DNA of 64,000 nucleotides from Natrinema zhouii. Its GTDB lineage: Archaea > Halobacteriota > Halobacteria > Halobacteriales > Natrialbaceae. The stretch lies in contig NZ_CP059154.1 of the NCBI RefSeq assembly GCF_013456555.2, forward strand, positions 3,410,001-3,474,000. Direction: 5' to 3'. This document shows, piece after piece, positions 25,862 to 34,001 of this stretch. Both the position numbers and the translations under genes were made by a program. The notes below the pieces were generated by a model, which saw only the letters and a program-made list of their open reading frames with translations, had not been told where the DNA came from and made no database searches. Position 1 is the first letter of the stretch. Every line of letters begins with the position of its first letter.

Positions 25862-26587
25862 TCAGTGCCGGTCCTCAAGACGCTCACTCCGCGACGCGAC
25901 GACATCGAGGCCCGGACTGTAGAAGTACACCGGATCGGTCTCCGGGTGCGCGAAGCCGTCCGCGGCCAGCACGGTGTTCGACTCGATTTCGGCGGTGGCC
26001 GGATACAGCGTCCAGGGGTCGTGCTCGACGTCCGTGTAGCGAACCGTTCCGTCGGGGGCCTCCGTGTAAAATCGGTAGCGCTCGACGAGGAACGACCCCA
26101 GCGGGTCGTCGGGAGCCGGAAACGGCTCGCCGGTCGGCTGGTAGGTCGCCTCGTACTCGGCGGGCCGATCGCCGGGATGGTATCGTCGGCTGCTGAATCG
26201 AACCTGGCCGTCGGCCTCCGCCCCTTCCGGGGCCGCCTCGACGTCGAGCGAGATTCGGGCGTAGTAGTACGGCAGGTGATGGAACAGGCGCGCACCGACG
26301 ACGCTCGCGAGTCCCTGTGCGTCGAGGCTGAAGAAGTAGACGCTGGGCACCCCGTCGCGGATGACGTACGTCCTGATGTTGAGTTCTGGTAATCGGATCC
26401 CGGCCCGTTCGGGGAGCCCCTTCGGCCGGACGGCGACGTTGGTGAACGGGATCACCGACAGCCACGCGGCGCCGTCGTGTTCGTCGACCTCGAGCGCGTC
26501 GGGGAGGTGCGCGTCCATCATCGCCAGATCGACCGGCCAGTTCTCGAACAGCAGGTGTCGCCAGCCCATCTCGAGCGGAATAACCAT
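25862..26587 (-). CDS. YqjF-family protein (DUF2071)
   Basis: 241 residues matching DUF2071/YqjF: MGWRHLLFENWPVD near the start, then LPDALEVDEHDGAAWLSVIPF, and the diagnostic LNIRTYVIRDGVPSVYFFSLDA (split over strands), followed by YYYARISL and FLVERYRFYT. The family is predicted to adopt an acetoacetate-decarboxylase-like fold; its function is unknown. It sits between the convergent restriction-methylation gene and a histidine kinase. Confidence 0.85.
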   Translation of the reverse strand: MVIPLEMGWRHLLFENWPVDLAMMDAHLPDALEVDEHDGAAWLSVIPFTNVAVRPKGLPERAGIRLPELNIRTYVIRDGVPSVYFFSLDAQGLASVVGARLFHHLPYYYARISLDVEAAPEGAEADGQVRFSSRRYHPGDRPAEYEATYQPTGEPFPAPDDPLGSFLVERYRFYTEAPDGTVRYTDVEHDPWTLYPATAEIESNTVLAADGFAHPETDPVYFYSPGLDVVASRSERLEDRH

Positions 26588-26655
26588 CGTTATCCCTTCG
26601 GCATCGACGCAAAAAACAGCTTCCGTTTCCCGAGAACGAGGAGCGACGCAGCGTG

Positions 26656-28923
26656 TTACGACTCGGGGGCAGTCGACGCCGGCAGCGTGAACGAAATCGT
26701 GGTCCCGTCACCGGGTTCGGATTCGACCCAGATCTCGCCACCGACAGACTCCCGTCGCTCATCTGTCGAGCCTGGCCTCACGCTGTTCGGCCGGACGCTG
26801 TGGCGCTCGACGATGCGCCGACAGAGCGCGAGGCCGATTCCAGTGCCGGCGTGGTCCTCGTGAGTGTGGAGGCGCTGGAACACCTGAAACACGCGATCGG
26901 CGTCGTCGGAATCGATGCCGATCCCGTCGTCGCGAACCGAGACGACCCACTCCGCGTCGCGTCGGTCGGCCTCGACGCGGATCCGCGGTGGCTGCTCCCC
27001 GCTGTACTCGATGGCGTTATCGAGCAGGTTCTGGAACACCTGCCGGAGCTGGCTGGCATCGCCCTCGACGGTGGGCAGCGATTCGATCCGAATCTCCGCA
27101 TCGCTCTCCTCGACCTGGAGGCGGAGGTCCTCGAGCACGTCGCCCAGCACCGTCTCGAGATCGACCGGCTCGAAGGGGTCACCGCCGGCTTCGATCCGCG
27201 AGTACTCGAGCAGGCCCTCGATCATCTCGCGCATCCGGTCGGCGCCGTCGACCGCGAACTCGATGAACTCCCGGCCGTCGTCATCGAGTTCGTCGGCGTA
27301 CCGTTGCTCGATCAATCGGAGGTAACTCGAGACCATGCGCAGGGGCTCCTGGAGGTCGTGCGAGGCGGCGTAGGCGAACTGTTCGAGACGTTCGTTCGAC
27401 TCCTCGAGCTTCTGTCGGTACTCCTTGCGCTCGGTGATGTCTCGGACGACGCCGACGCGCTTCTCCTGGCCGTCGTCGGTCCGGAGCGTCGCGAAGGTCC
27501 CTTCGGACGGAACGCGGTCTCCGTCCGCCGTTCGAATGGCCGCTTCCATGGCCAGGCTGGACTCGTCCGAATCGGTCGACCGAATCGTCCGCGATTGTTG
27601 GATCGTCTCCTCGTCGACGACGAGCGAGGCGTGCTCGCCGAGTAGCTCCTCGCGGTCGTAGCCGGTCAGTTCCGCATAGGCCTCGTTGACCATCGTGAAC
27701 CGTCCCGCCTCGTCTTTCACGTAGATCCCGTCGTCGATCGTTTCGACGATCGTCTCGTACTTCGCCAGCTCGCGCTCGCGTTCCGTGCGCTCGGTGACGT
27801 CCTGTGCCATCGCCATCCCCGTGAAGACGTCACCCCGCTCGTCCGTGATCGGAACGATGTAGAGGATCCAGTCGCGGCCAGCGTACTCGACTTCGATCGA
27901 CTGCTCGTCGCCCTCGAGCACCGCCTCGAATGCGGGGTCGATCGTGCCGGCGGTATCGCCCCAGATATCGGCGACCGAATCCCCCTCGAGATCAGCGGGC
28001 TCGAGGGGGATTCGGTCGAACCCCTGTCCGGCCGCCAGCGTGTACTCGAGGTCGTGGTCGAACAGCGTCACGATCCCGTTCGGGAAGGACTCGGTGAGCG
28101 CCCGGTAGCGGCGTTCGGTCTCCTCGAGGGAGCGCTCGTGTTCCTTTCGCTCGGTGATGTCGACCAGATAGCCCAGATAGTGCGTGATGGTGCCGCTCTC
28201 GTCGCGGACGATTTTGGTGGTATCTTTCACCCACCGAACGTCGCCGTCGCTCGTCCGGACGCGGTACGGGTCGTGGGTGAATCGCTGGGTCGTCCCGTCG
28301 CTGTTCGCCGCGACCTCTCTGGCGATTCGGTCGCGTTCGTCCTCGAGGAGCAACTCGGCGTAGGAGAGAGACCCGGACTCGAGTTCGGCCGGCGCGTAGC
28401 CGAACACGTCCTCGACGTTCGCGGAGACGTACTCGACCGGCCAGCCGTCCTCGTTCGCCCACCTGAAGACAACGGCGGGCCCCTGGGCGAACATGTCGCG
28501 CTCTTCCGCCAGGCGCTTCCGGACCCGCTCGCGCTCGGTGCTGTCGCGAACGATTCCGACGGCCCCTCGGACGGCGGCTGTCTCTATTGGACTCACGCGG
28601 ACTTCACAGCACACTCGGGTTCCCTCGGCAGTCCGAACGGTGAACTCGAGCAGGTCGCTCTCGGTCGGGTCCGTGAGCGAGTGCTCGAGGGCCCCACTCT
28701 CCTCCTCGAGCAGCATGGAAATGTGTTCCTCGAGCAGTTCCTCGCGTGCGTACCCCGTGAGATCGGCGAACGCGTCGTTGACCGCGGCGAAGTGTCCGTC
28801 GGTATCGAGCTGGTAGATGCCGTCGTCGGTCGCCTCCGCGAGGGCTCGGAAACCCCGGAGTGCAGCGGCGTCGTCGGCGTCCCCCCAGAAGTTCGCATCT
28901 GCCGTCACCCGCTGATCGCTCAT
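26656..28923 (-). CDS. Soluble histidine kinase with four PAS domains
   Basis: 755 residues without membrane segments. PAS1 is about 22-132, PAS2 142-258, PAS3 268-378 (no clear PAC end) and PAS4 388-498, followed by HisKA with H522 (AASHDLQEP) and the ATPase domain with N-box NLLDNAIEYS, G1 DDGIGIDSDD and G2 GTGIGLAL. This multi-PAS architecture is a typical haloarchaeal cytosolic redox or small-ligand sensor; the ligand is unknown. An odd about 19-residue insertion (709-727, SVRPNSVRPGSTDERRESV) separates VERH from GGEIWVES, which are contiguous in the paralogue at 40345-43248. The start MSDQRV (28923) is preferred over 28944. Confidence 0.92.
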   Translation of the reverse strand: MSDQRVTADANFWGDADDAAALRGFRALAEATDDGIYQLDTDGHFAAVNDAFADLTGYAREELLEEHISMLLEEESGALEHSLTDPTESDLLEFTVRTAEGTRVCCEVRVSPIETAAVRGAVGIVRDSTERERVRKRLAEERDMFAQGPAVVFRWANEDGWPVEYVSANVEDVFGYAPAELESGSLSYAELLLEDERDRIAREVAANSDGTTQRFTHDPYRVRTSDGDVRWVKDTTKIVRDESGTITHYLGYLVDITERKEHERSLEETERRYRALTESFPNGIVTLFDHDLEYTLAAGQGFDRIPLEPADLEGDSVADIWGDTAGTIDPAFEAVLEGDEQSIEVEYAGRDWILYIVPITDERGDVFTGMAMAQDVTERTERERELAKYETIVETIDDGIYVKDEAGRFTMVNEAYAELTGYDREELLGEHASLVVDEETIQQSRTIRSTDSDESSLAMEAAIRTADGDRVPSEGTFATLRTDDGQEKRVGVVRDITERKEYRQKLEESNERLEQFAYAASHDLQEPLRMVSSYLRLIEQRYADELDDDGREFIEFAVDGADRMREMIEGLLEYSRIEAGGDPFEPVDLETVLGDVLEDLRLQVEESDAEIRIESLPTVEGDASQLRQVFQNLLDNAIEYSGEQPPRIRVEADRRDAEWVVSVRDDGIGIDSDDADRVFQVFQRLHTHEDHAGTGIGLALCRRIVERHSVRPNSVRPGSTDERRESVGGEIWVESEPGDGTTISFTLPASTAPES

Positions 28924-28933
28924 ACTGGCGGGA

Positions 28934-29143
28934 ATGAGCGGCAAGTCAAATAAGTCCCATGTACGGTATCGTTCTCGAGATAACTATCTCTGTCAGAACT
29001 GTTGGCGGAAGGGAGGTCATCGAGGGCCGAAGCGGTTAACTGTTTATCATATCGTCCCCAAGGAGCAACCAGAGGGGACCTGTTGGCTTACAAATCTCAC
29101 AACACTCTGTATGAAATACCACGGGGCAGCTCACCGGAGTTAA
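28934..29143 (+). pseudogene. HNH endonuclease-like fragment, degenerate
   Basis: 69 codons reading RDNYLCQNCWRKGG, LTVYHIVPKEQPEG and LTNLTTLCMKYHGAAH. The layout is that of a haloarchaeal HNH nuclease (CxxC, then HHIVP, NL..LC..CH...H), but key positions are altered: the first catalytic His is Tyr (VYHIVP) and the second zinc Cys is Tyr (LCMKYH). The N-terminal part of a usual HNH protein is absent, and the start lies only 10 bases from the divergent kinase start, leaving no room for a promoter. I read it as a decayed remnant at the left edge of the AT-richer island. Confidence 0.6.
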
Positions 29144-29297
29144 ACTGCTGCCGTTCTTCCCCATTCCCTCCTAACTCGTATTCTATAACCCTGTTCTCCT
29201 CTCTACGTAGGGTAAAGACGGGGAGAACCGGATTCCTCGAGCGGGAACGACAATGATACTCGAAACATGTATCAGTGACCCTTTCAGTTAAGCTGAT

Positions 29298-30176
29298 ATG
29301 AATCGTCGAACGGTGCTTTTGGGTAGCAGCACTGCACTTTCGGCACTCCTCGCGGGTTGTTCGAGTGACGAAAACAGTGACAGTAGTAACGGCAACGGTG
29401 ACGGCGATGAAGGCGGCGACGGCGACGGGAACCAGAACAATCCGAGTAACGAGAGCACCGGTGAAGCAGCGTTTGAACTCGAGTCGCTGGACATGCCGGA
29501 CGAGGTTGAAGTCGAACAGGAGTGGTCCTGGTCGGTGGAGATCGCGAATATTGGCGATGGTGATGGGACGTTCGAAACCACAGTATATGCGAAAGTAGCG
29601 GACACCGATTTCGGCGAAGTCGGAACCATCGAACTGGATATTCCAGCAGGAGAGACCAAGACCTACGAATCAGATGCAGGACACATCAACTACCTCACCA
29701 CGAGGACATATCGCTTCGAAGCACTCGATACCGAACACGAAATTCAAGCGGTCTCTCGATCGCTTAGTTGGGGAGAATCCTACGAGAACCCGCAGGGTGT
29801 CGTCACCACAGCTCACAGCATCGAACTGCGCGATGTATACAGCTACGAGGGATGGGATGGAACGACAACAGAAGAAGCCAGCTCCGGAATGCAATGGGCG
29901 TTTCTCGAGTTCGAGGCAACGAACGAGTCTGGGTCGAAAGAGTGGGTGCCCTTTGAGGGCGATATGAATCTACTCGCCGGCAATAGCCAATATGACTACG
30001 TCTACATTTCTAAAGAGCAGGGAGCATACAAAGGTGGAGGGGTCCAAGCCGGTATCACTCGCAGTGGGTGGATTGCCTACGAAATCCCCGAGGATCTGAA
30101 TGGAGATGATCTCGTAGTGGCGTACAGCGGTGATAACTTCGATGGCGAGTGGTCTGTCCGCTGGCGATCCGCATAG
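29298..30176 (+). CDS. Tat-exported lipoprotein with CARDB-like beta domain
   Basis: 292 residues. The N-terminus MNRRTVLLGSSTALSALLAGCSS has a twin Arg, hydrophobic core and lipobox (LAGC), so it is probably Tat-exported and lipid-anchored at Cys21. A Ser/Asn/Gly/Asp-rich linker (about 22-60) follows. Residues about 62-130 (LDMPDEVEVEQEWSWSVEIANIGDGDGTF) resemble the CARDB/immunoglobulin-like modules of haloarchaeal surface proteins. The C-terminal about 140 residues (QWAFLEFEATNESGSKEWVPF; ITRSGWIAYEIPEDL) recall DUF4352-type ligand-binding sandwiches. The ligand is unknown. Codon use is somewhat AT-richer than in core genes. Confidence 0.75.
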   Translation: MNRRTVLLGSSTALSALLAGCSSDENSDSSNGNGDGDEGGDGDGNQNNPSNESTGEAAFELESLDMPDEVEVEQEWSWSVEIANIGDGDGTFETTVYAKVADTDFGEVGTIELDIPAGETKTYESDAGHINYLTTRTYRFEALDTEHEIQAVSRSLSWGESYENPQGVVTTAHSIELRDVYSYEGWDGTTTEEASSGMQWAFLEFEATNESGSKEWVPFEGDMNLLAGNSQYDYVYISKEQGAYKGGGVQAGITRSGWIAYEIPEDLNGDDLVVAYSGDNFDGEWSVRWRSA

Positions 30177-30218
30177 ATCGTACACTGAGCTGCTTTTTCG
30201 ACCGGTCGAATAGCTACC

Positions 30219-30404
30219 TTAAGAAGTATAGGGGCAAACCAGGGAGATACCGTATTTATATCTATCATCAACGGGCATGGTGATGAAGAAACTCCCTTCC
30301 CCAGCGATAAAGCCCAGAAGGAACTCCATCGTTTCTGGATCTGGTTTCTTTGAATCTGATTCCATGGCTATACCGTCAATGAAATCCCTGTTAAACGGTA
30401 GCAT
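30219..30404 (-). pseudogene. Fragment of a LAGLIDADG-type homing endonuclease
   Basis: 61 codons. The centre reads FLLGFIAGEGSFFITMPVDDRYKYGIS, here split as FLLGFIAGEGSF and then KYGISLV. This is the first LAGLIDADG helix (normally L-x-G-F/L-x-D/E-G-E-G-S-F) plus the start of its beta sheet. The normal acidic residue before GEG is replaced by Ala, and the frame stops soon after. Another frame continues PILLKVAIRPVEKAA, suggesting a frameshift near 30232 before the neighbouring lipoprotein truncates the rest. It is a remnant of an intron- or intein-type mobile nuclease. Confidence 0.5.
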
Positions 30405-30441
30405 TAGATAAAGGAATAGTCTGACATAATAGACTGATCTA

Positions 30442-30930
30442 CTATCGATAAAGTTCCCGACTAAAGTAGACTCGGCACCACTCTGTATCTGTGTTTCCTC
30501 GGCTCAAGATGATATTGATACCGCCTATGTGACCGTCAAAACTCCCTGGAATAGATAACGTATTTTCTATCTCTGAGATACCTTGTTCACTTAACATTGG
30601 TGCCCCAGTTTGTCCAGTAGCTAATTTCTCGTACTCATCATCAGTGAATATATCGACATTGATATCTCTCCCATTCAGTTCTTCTAATTTATAATCGAAT
30701 CTTAAATTAGTCTCCATGAAAGGCTCTCTATATCGATACTCTGTATGAAAGAATATGTTTGATTGATATTTCCTAATTAGATCCTGTTTTGATGGATCTT
30801 CGGGATAATCATCATACTTGTCCTGTCTTCCGTCGCCATCTTTGTCATTTTCAGACATCATACCTACGCAACCGCTTACTGATGATATACCTACAACAGC
30901 TGCGCCAGATAGGAATTTGCGCCGATTCAT
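30442..30930 (-). CDS. Predicted lipoprotein with calcium-binding-like DxDGD motif
   Basis: 162 residues. MNRRKFLSGAAVVGISSVSGC is a Tat-type signal ending in a lipobox (VSGC). Immediately after is NDKDGDGRQDKYDDYPEDP, a thrombospondin-type-3/EF-hand-like calcium loop followed by a proline. The rest (YREPFMETNLRFDYKLEEL; ENTLSIPGSFDGHIGGINIIL) is not recognised. The DNA is clearly AT-richer than the chromosome average. An alternative start lies five codons upstream. Confidence 0.7.
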   Translation of the reverse strand: MNRRKFLSGAAVVGISSVSGCVGMMSENDKDGDGRQDKYDDYPEDPSKQDLIRKYQSNIFFHTEYRYREPFMETNLRFDYKLEELNGRDINVDIFTDDEYEKLATGQTGAPMLSEQGISEIENTLSIPGSFDGHIGGINIILSRGNTDTEWCRVYFSRELYR

Positions 30931-31103
30931 AATTCCAAAACACATTAATTATATAAAATATTTTCGAATGGATGACAAGTGTGGTGTGTTTCCTACTATA
31001 CTAAACGGTAACTACAGATGCATACTTATCGTGAGAGACGCTCTCTGGAATTCAGCCCAAAGACTCTTATCGTAGGTGATATTAATTACTTAATATATCT
31101 GAT

Positions 31104-31613
31104 ATGACCTCCCGCCGCACTGTTCTCAGCCTGATAGTGGTGAGTGGAATCGGAGGGATTGCCGGGTGTAGCGATGTGATTATCTCAGAGAAACCCGCGC
31201 ACACCGTGAGTGTCTACATGCATAATCGAAATGGTGTCCATGATGTCACCGTCACGATCAAAGAGGATGATGGAGCAGTTGTGTTCGAACGGGATTACTT
31301 CTTTTCCGACGACAAGGGATCTCATGAGGACGCAACGTTCCCTGAGTTAACCGACCCACATACCGTCGTCGTGACTGTCGATGGAAAACAGTTCAAACAG
31401 CTGTGGCCGGAATTCAACGACCCGAACAATCGGTGTTCTAAAGGGAACTGGGAAGGTATCGAAGTCTGGATTAAAGGCGCTCCGGGGGAATCCCTGACTG
31501 TTCTTTTAACAGGCAATTGCCAACATATTACGATTGAAGAATGGAAATATCTATCAAAAGACCAAACACCATTTCTGAACGTTGTTCTATACACATCCTG
31601 TACTGAACGGTAA
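31104..31613 (+). CDS. Predicted small Tat lipoprotein
   Basis: 169 residues. The N-terminus MTSRRTVLSLIVVSGIGGIAGCSD has twin Arg, hydrophobic core and lipobox (IAGC). The mature part is beta-rich (HTVSVYMHNRNGVHDVTVTIKEDDG; GAPGESLTVLLTGN) with a possible disulphide pair (NRCSKGNW / GNCQH). It resembles the short carboxypeptidase-regulatory-like or PKD-like lipoproteins common in haloarchaea, but I recognise no specific family. Confidence 0.7.
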   Translation: MTSRRTVLSLIVVSGIGGIAGCSDVIISEKPAHTVSVYMHNRNGVHDVTVTIKEDDGAVVFERDYFFSDDKGSHEDATFPELTDPHTVVVTVDGKQFKQLWPEFNDPNNRCSKGNWEGIEVWIKGAPGESLTVLLTGNCQHITIEEWKYLSKDQTPFLNVVLYTSCTER

Positions 31614-31661
31614 CTAAAGTGCGAACCTCGATGAAATCGAAATCAAGAGCCGGTACTGGGG

Positions 31662-31862
31662 TTACTGATAGCCTCGGATGATCAACTGAACCCGATCATT
31701 ACAGAGTTGCCACCCGTCATTAGTTCGTTCGACGGTGCCCAGTGCTTCTTGATCGCGAAGGGTGATCTCAACCAGATCGATGGGGATACCGGTGATATCG
31801 ACAATCTCCCACTTGGTGAGGGGACCATCTGCGAGGACGTGTTCAAACGGTTCACGGGGCAT
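31662..31862 (-). CDS. Small winged-helix-like DNA-binding protein
   Basis: 66 residues from MPREPFEHVLADGPLTKWE. The pattern helix, then TKWEIVDITGIPIDLVEITLRDQEALGTVERTNDGW (read in two parts: a recognition-helix region followed by a beta wing) fits a minimal winged helix-turn-helix, such as an MarR- or DUF-type regulator. An in-frame start at 31928 would add 22 Ser/Thr-rich residues and seems less likely. It could regulate neighbouring island genes; no partner is known. Confidence 0.55.
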   Translation of the reverse strand: MPREPFEHVLADGPLTKWEIVDITGIPIDLVEITLRDQEALGTVERTNDGWQLCNDRVQLIIRGYQ

Positions 31863-31937
31863 GTGGGGGTGAACCACGTTTCGCTTGGATAAAGTGAGCC
31901 GTGAGGTGAAAGTGGTCGAGCAATCCACCGAAAAGCT

Positions 31938-32636
31938 TCAGGCGTATCGGAATAATTCGTCGTCTGGACCGACGTTGACCTCCTCTCCGGCACTGTTCTC
32001 ATAGACAATTTCCGCATCATATTTCCTTAACCTCCGTCTTAGCTCGTCGACATTGCCATTTCTAAGAAAGAAGAACAATTCTTCATGAGTTGGGTCCCCG
32101 TGAACTAACTTACGCAACATCGATTCATTATCGAACTGATCCCGTTCAATATCGATGTCAACACTGATATCAGTGGGTATTTCTCCACGCTTGCCATGTG
32201 ATATTTTTTCATTTTCGAGAAGTTGTCTTTCAACGTGAGCAATGTTAGTCACTAACCTATCTGCTAATTCATCTTCTAACGAAAGGTTGGCTCTCCATCC
32301 ATCACCAAACCAATCTTTCCGGTTGCCAATATAATGGAACTTCAAACCCATGTGAAAGAACGGGGATGGTACCCCAGTTGCATTTCCTATATGTGGCTCA
32401 TCTTCGTCTTGGCCTGACTCTAATATAGAGATGTATTCACTGGTTGGCCATGTAGCAAACATGAGAACAAGATCAAGATATGCTGCTTTGAACCGTTCTC
32501 TGATCCGATATCTGGTGTCTCGTAATTGCTGTCCATTGTCAAAGTCCTTCTTTCCCATCAAGTACTCCCGATCGCTTTTAGTCAGGATTCCTCGCTTTCG
32601 ATCTGCTCGATCTATGAAGTATTCTTCTTCTGTCAT
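31938..32636 (-). CDS. Haloarchaeal orphan protein with conserved DRxRGILTxxDR N-terminus
   Basis: 232 residues from MTEEEYFIDRADRKRGILTKSD. The N-terminal block (FIDRADRKRGILTKSDREYL, then LRDTRYRIRERFKAAYLDL) recurs, as I remember, in many haloarchaeal plasmid and island proteins of unknown function, with Arg/Lys-rich helices that could bind nucleic acid. The remainder is helical and acidic (RRRLRKYDAEIVYENSAGEE at the end). No catalytic motif is seen. The gene is divergent from, and 84 bases away from, the PD-(D/E)XK-like gene, so the two may share a control region. An in-frame codon at 32777 would overlap that neighbour and is unlikely. Confidence 0.65.
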   Translation of the reverse strand: MTEEEYFIDRADRKRGILTKSDREYLMGKKDFDNGQQLRDTRYRIRERFKAAYLDLVLMFATWPTSEYISILESGQDEDEPHIGNATGVPSPFFHMGLKFHYIGNRKDWFGDGWRANLSLEDELADRLVTNIAHVERQLLENEKISHGKRGEIPTDISVDIDIERDQFDNESMLRKLVHGDPTHEELFFFLRNGNVDELRRRLRKYDAEIVYENSAGEEVNVGPDDELFRYA

Positions 32637-32720
32637 GGTATCGTCGGTGTTAGCGACTACGCTATCGTTGGTACCTCCGATACTTTTAATGTTATGATCC
32701 GAACAGTCATAGTCAGAGAA

Positions 32721-33296
32721 ATGAGCGAAACTGCACAAAGCATACATCAGGAGGTTTCTGGGACGAAATACTGTCATGATCCGCTGGTCCCAGCATCTGA
32801 ATTTGCGTCGGCGCTACTACCGACGACGACGGTCCCCGATTCGAAATACATCCCGCTGGCTGAACATGGAGCTCGGCGAGCGATGAACTCCCGAGGAACG
32901 ATCGAAAACCACGAGCGAGGAATCCTTGGTGAGTACGCTGTTGCCGACTTCTTCGGGGTGTCAGACGTAGTAGACACCTCGTTGTACGAAAATGGCGATC
33001 CTGGTTTCGACCTCCAGATGGGGCCATGGACCATTGACGTAAAGACCGCTGGACCCTGTTTTGATCAACCGTCTCTGATGGTCAATGCCACCAAAAATCT
33101 CTCTGCAGATTTCTACGTATTGACGCAGCAACTCTCCCAGCAACACTACCGAATCATCGGCTATGCGCCCTCGTCACGCGTGGCAATGGCACCAGTTCGC
33201 CAAATTGGCCCCCATCCTGCGGACGAGGTCTATGTATTGGACCAATACAAACTGAACCCTCTCCATGCATCAGCGAGTGATATTTTTGCCCCCTGA
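32721..33296 (+). CDS. PD-(D/E)XK nuclease-like protein
   Basis: 192 residues. The core GILGEYAVADFFGV (Glu71), GDPGFDLQMG (Asp97) and TIDVKTAG (Asp106-Val-Lys108) has the spacing of a PD-(D/E)XK restriction-endonuclease-like site (alpha-helix Glu, Asp, then DxK). The C-terminal half (ADFYVLTQQLSQQHYRIIGY; FAP end) fits the closing strands of the fold. Single-domain versions of this kind appear in haloarchaeal viruses and islands and may act in DNA repair, replication or defence; which applies here is unknown. The start MSETAQSIH (32721) was preferred because earlier in-frame codons overlap the divergent gene. Confidence 0.65.
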   Translation: MSETAQSIHQEVSGTKYCHDPLVPASEFASALLPTTTVPDSKYIPLAEHGARRAMNSRGTIENHERGILGEYAVADFFGVSDVVDTSLYENGDPGFDLQMGPWTIDVKTAGPCFDQPSLMVNATKNLSADFYVLTQQLSQQHYRIIGYAPSSRVAMAPVRQIGPHPADEVYVLDQYKLNPLHASASDIFAP

Positions 33297-33688
33297 ATTC
33301 GGCAAGCTATTTTCGTGCTGGCGGTTCATGTGTTCCGCCGCATAATCTTGTCAAGATTCAGTCCTATGCACCACAGGGTGTCTCACATATATCGCTGCTG
33401 GTGGCATGGTGATCCAGCGGATATCCTAGTCCTCATACACGTTATACTGTGAGGTTTGTCCATGTGAGTGGAGGGTGAGAAAAAGTATAGTCAGGGGTAG
33501 ACTTCACTGAGTGGGTGGTGAGTCCACTGGATACAACCGCATAACGTTCCCGAGGAGGGACTCGCGACGGGTGTCAATCGCGCCGGAAGGTGTTGCCGAG
33601 AGTCGGGTTGGACTCGACCCTGTTCGGGGGTGTGATGGTGATAAAAACCGAACGACGTCGGACGAATATGCTTCGCGTCGTCGCGTCA
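33297..33688. other. Intergenic stretch beyond the island, no gene seen
   Basis: About 390 bases between the PD-(D/E)XK-like gene and the 3' end of tRNA-Ala. The left part is AT-rich; from about 33500 the composition returns to chromosomal GC. It contains no plausible gene, RNA fold or repeat that I can support. I searched by eye for a second copy of the tRNA-Ala 3' end here and through the island and did not find one. Confidence 0.5.
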
Positions 33689-33760
33689 TGGACTCGCCGG
33701 GATTTGAACCCGGGGCCTCTCCCATGCCAAGGGAGTGATCTACCACTGATCTACGAGCCC
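33689..33760 (-). tRNA. tRNA-Ala(GGC)
   Basis: A 72-base cloverleaf. The acceptor stem GGGCTCG/CGAGTCC includes the G3.U70 wobble pair that specifies alanine. The D-arm is intact, the anticodon stem-loop is CTCCC-TTGGCAT-GGGAG with anticodon GGC (33726-33728), and the T-arm is CCGGG-TTCAAAT-CCCGG. The discriminator is A. CCA is not encoded and there is no intron. Confidence 0.97.
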
Positions 33761-33792
33761 TCGAGCGCATCCCTCACTTCCCCACGGGAATA

Positions 33793-33799
33793 GATAAAC
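33793..33799 (-). promoter_or_regulatory. TATA-like box for tRNA-Ala
   Basis: Minus-strand GTTTATC lies about 35 bases before the mature tRNA 5' end. That suits an archaeal TATA box if a short leader is trimmed by RNase P. Confidence 0.45.
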
Positions 33800-34001
33800 C
33801 CCTCGAATTCCTCGAGTCCCCGTCACAGTCCCGCATTCGCACAGATCACATCGCTGTGTACTTCCTCCGGTTGCGAGCATATGCTTCGGCTGGCGTTCTG
33901 CCACTGCGAACCCCGTTCGTTGCCGTCCCACCGCAGCACTCACCGACGGACGTCGGTGTCGTTGCGAACGCTTTTTGCGGATTCCCCGACGAAACCCGAC
34001 G

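Noticed and set aside
28934..33688. A complete insertion sequence or provirus
   Set aside because: No transposase, integrase, capsid or terminase motif and no flanking direct repeats of the tRNA-Ala end were seen.
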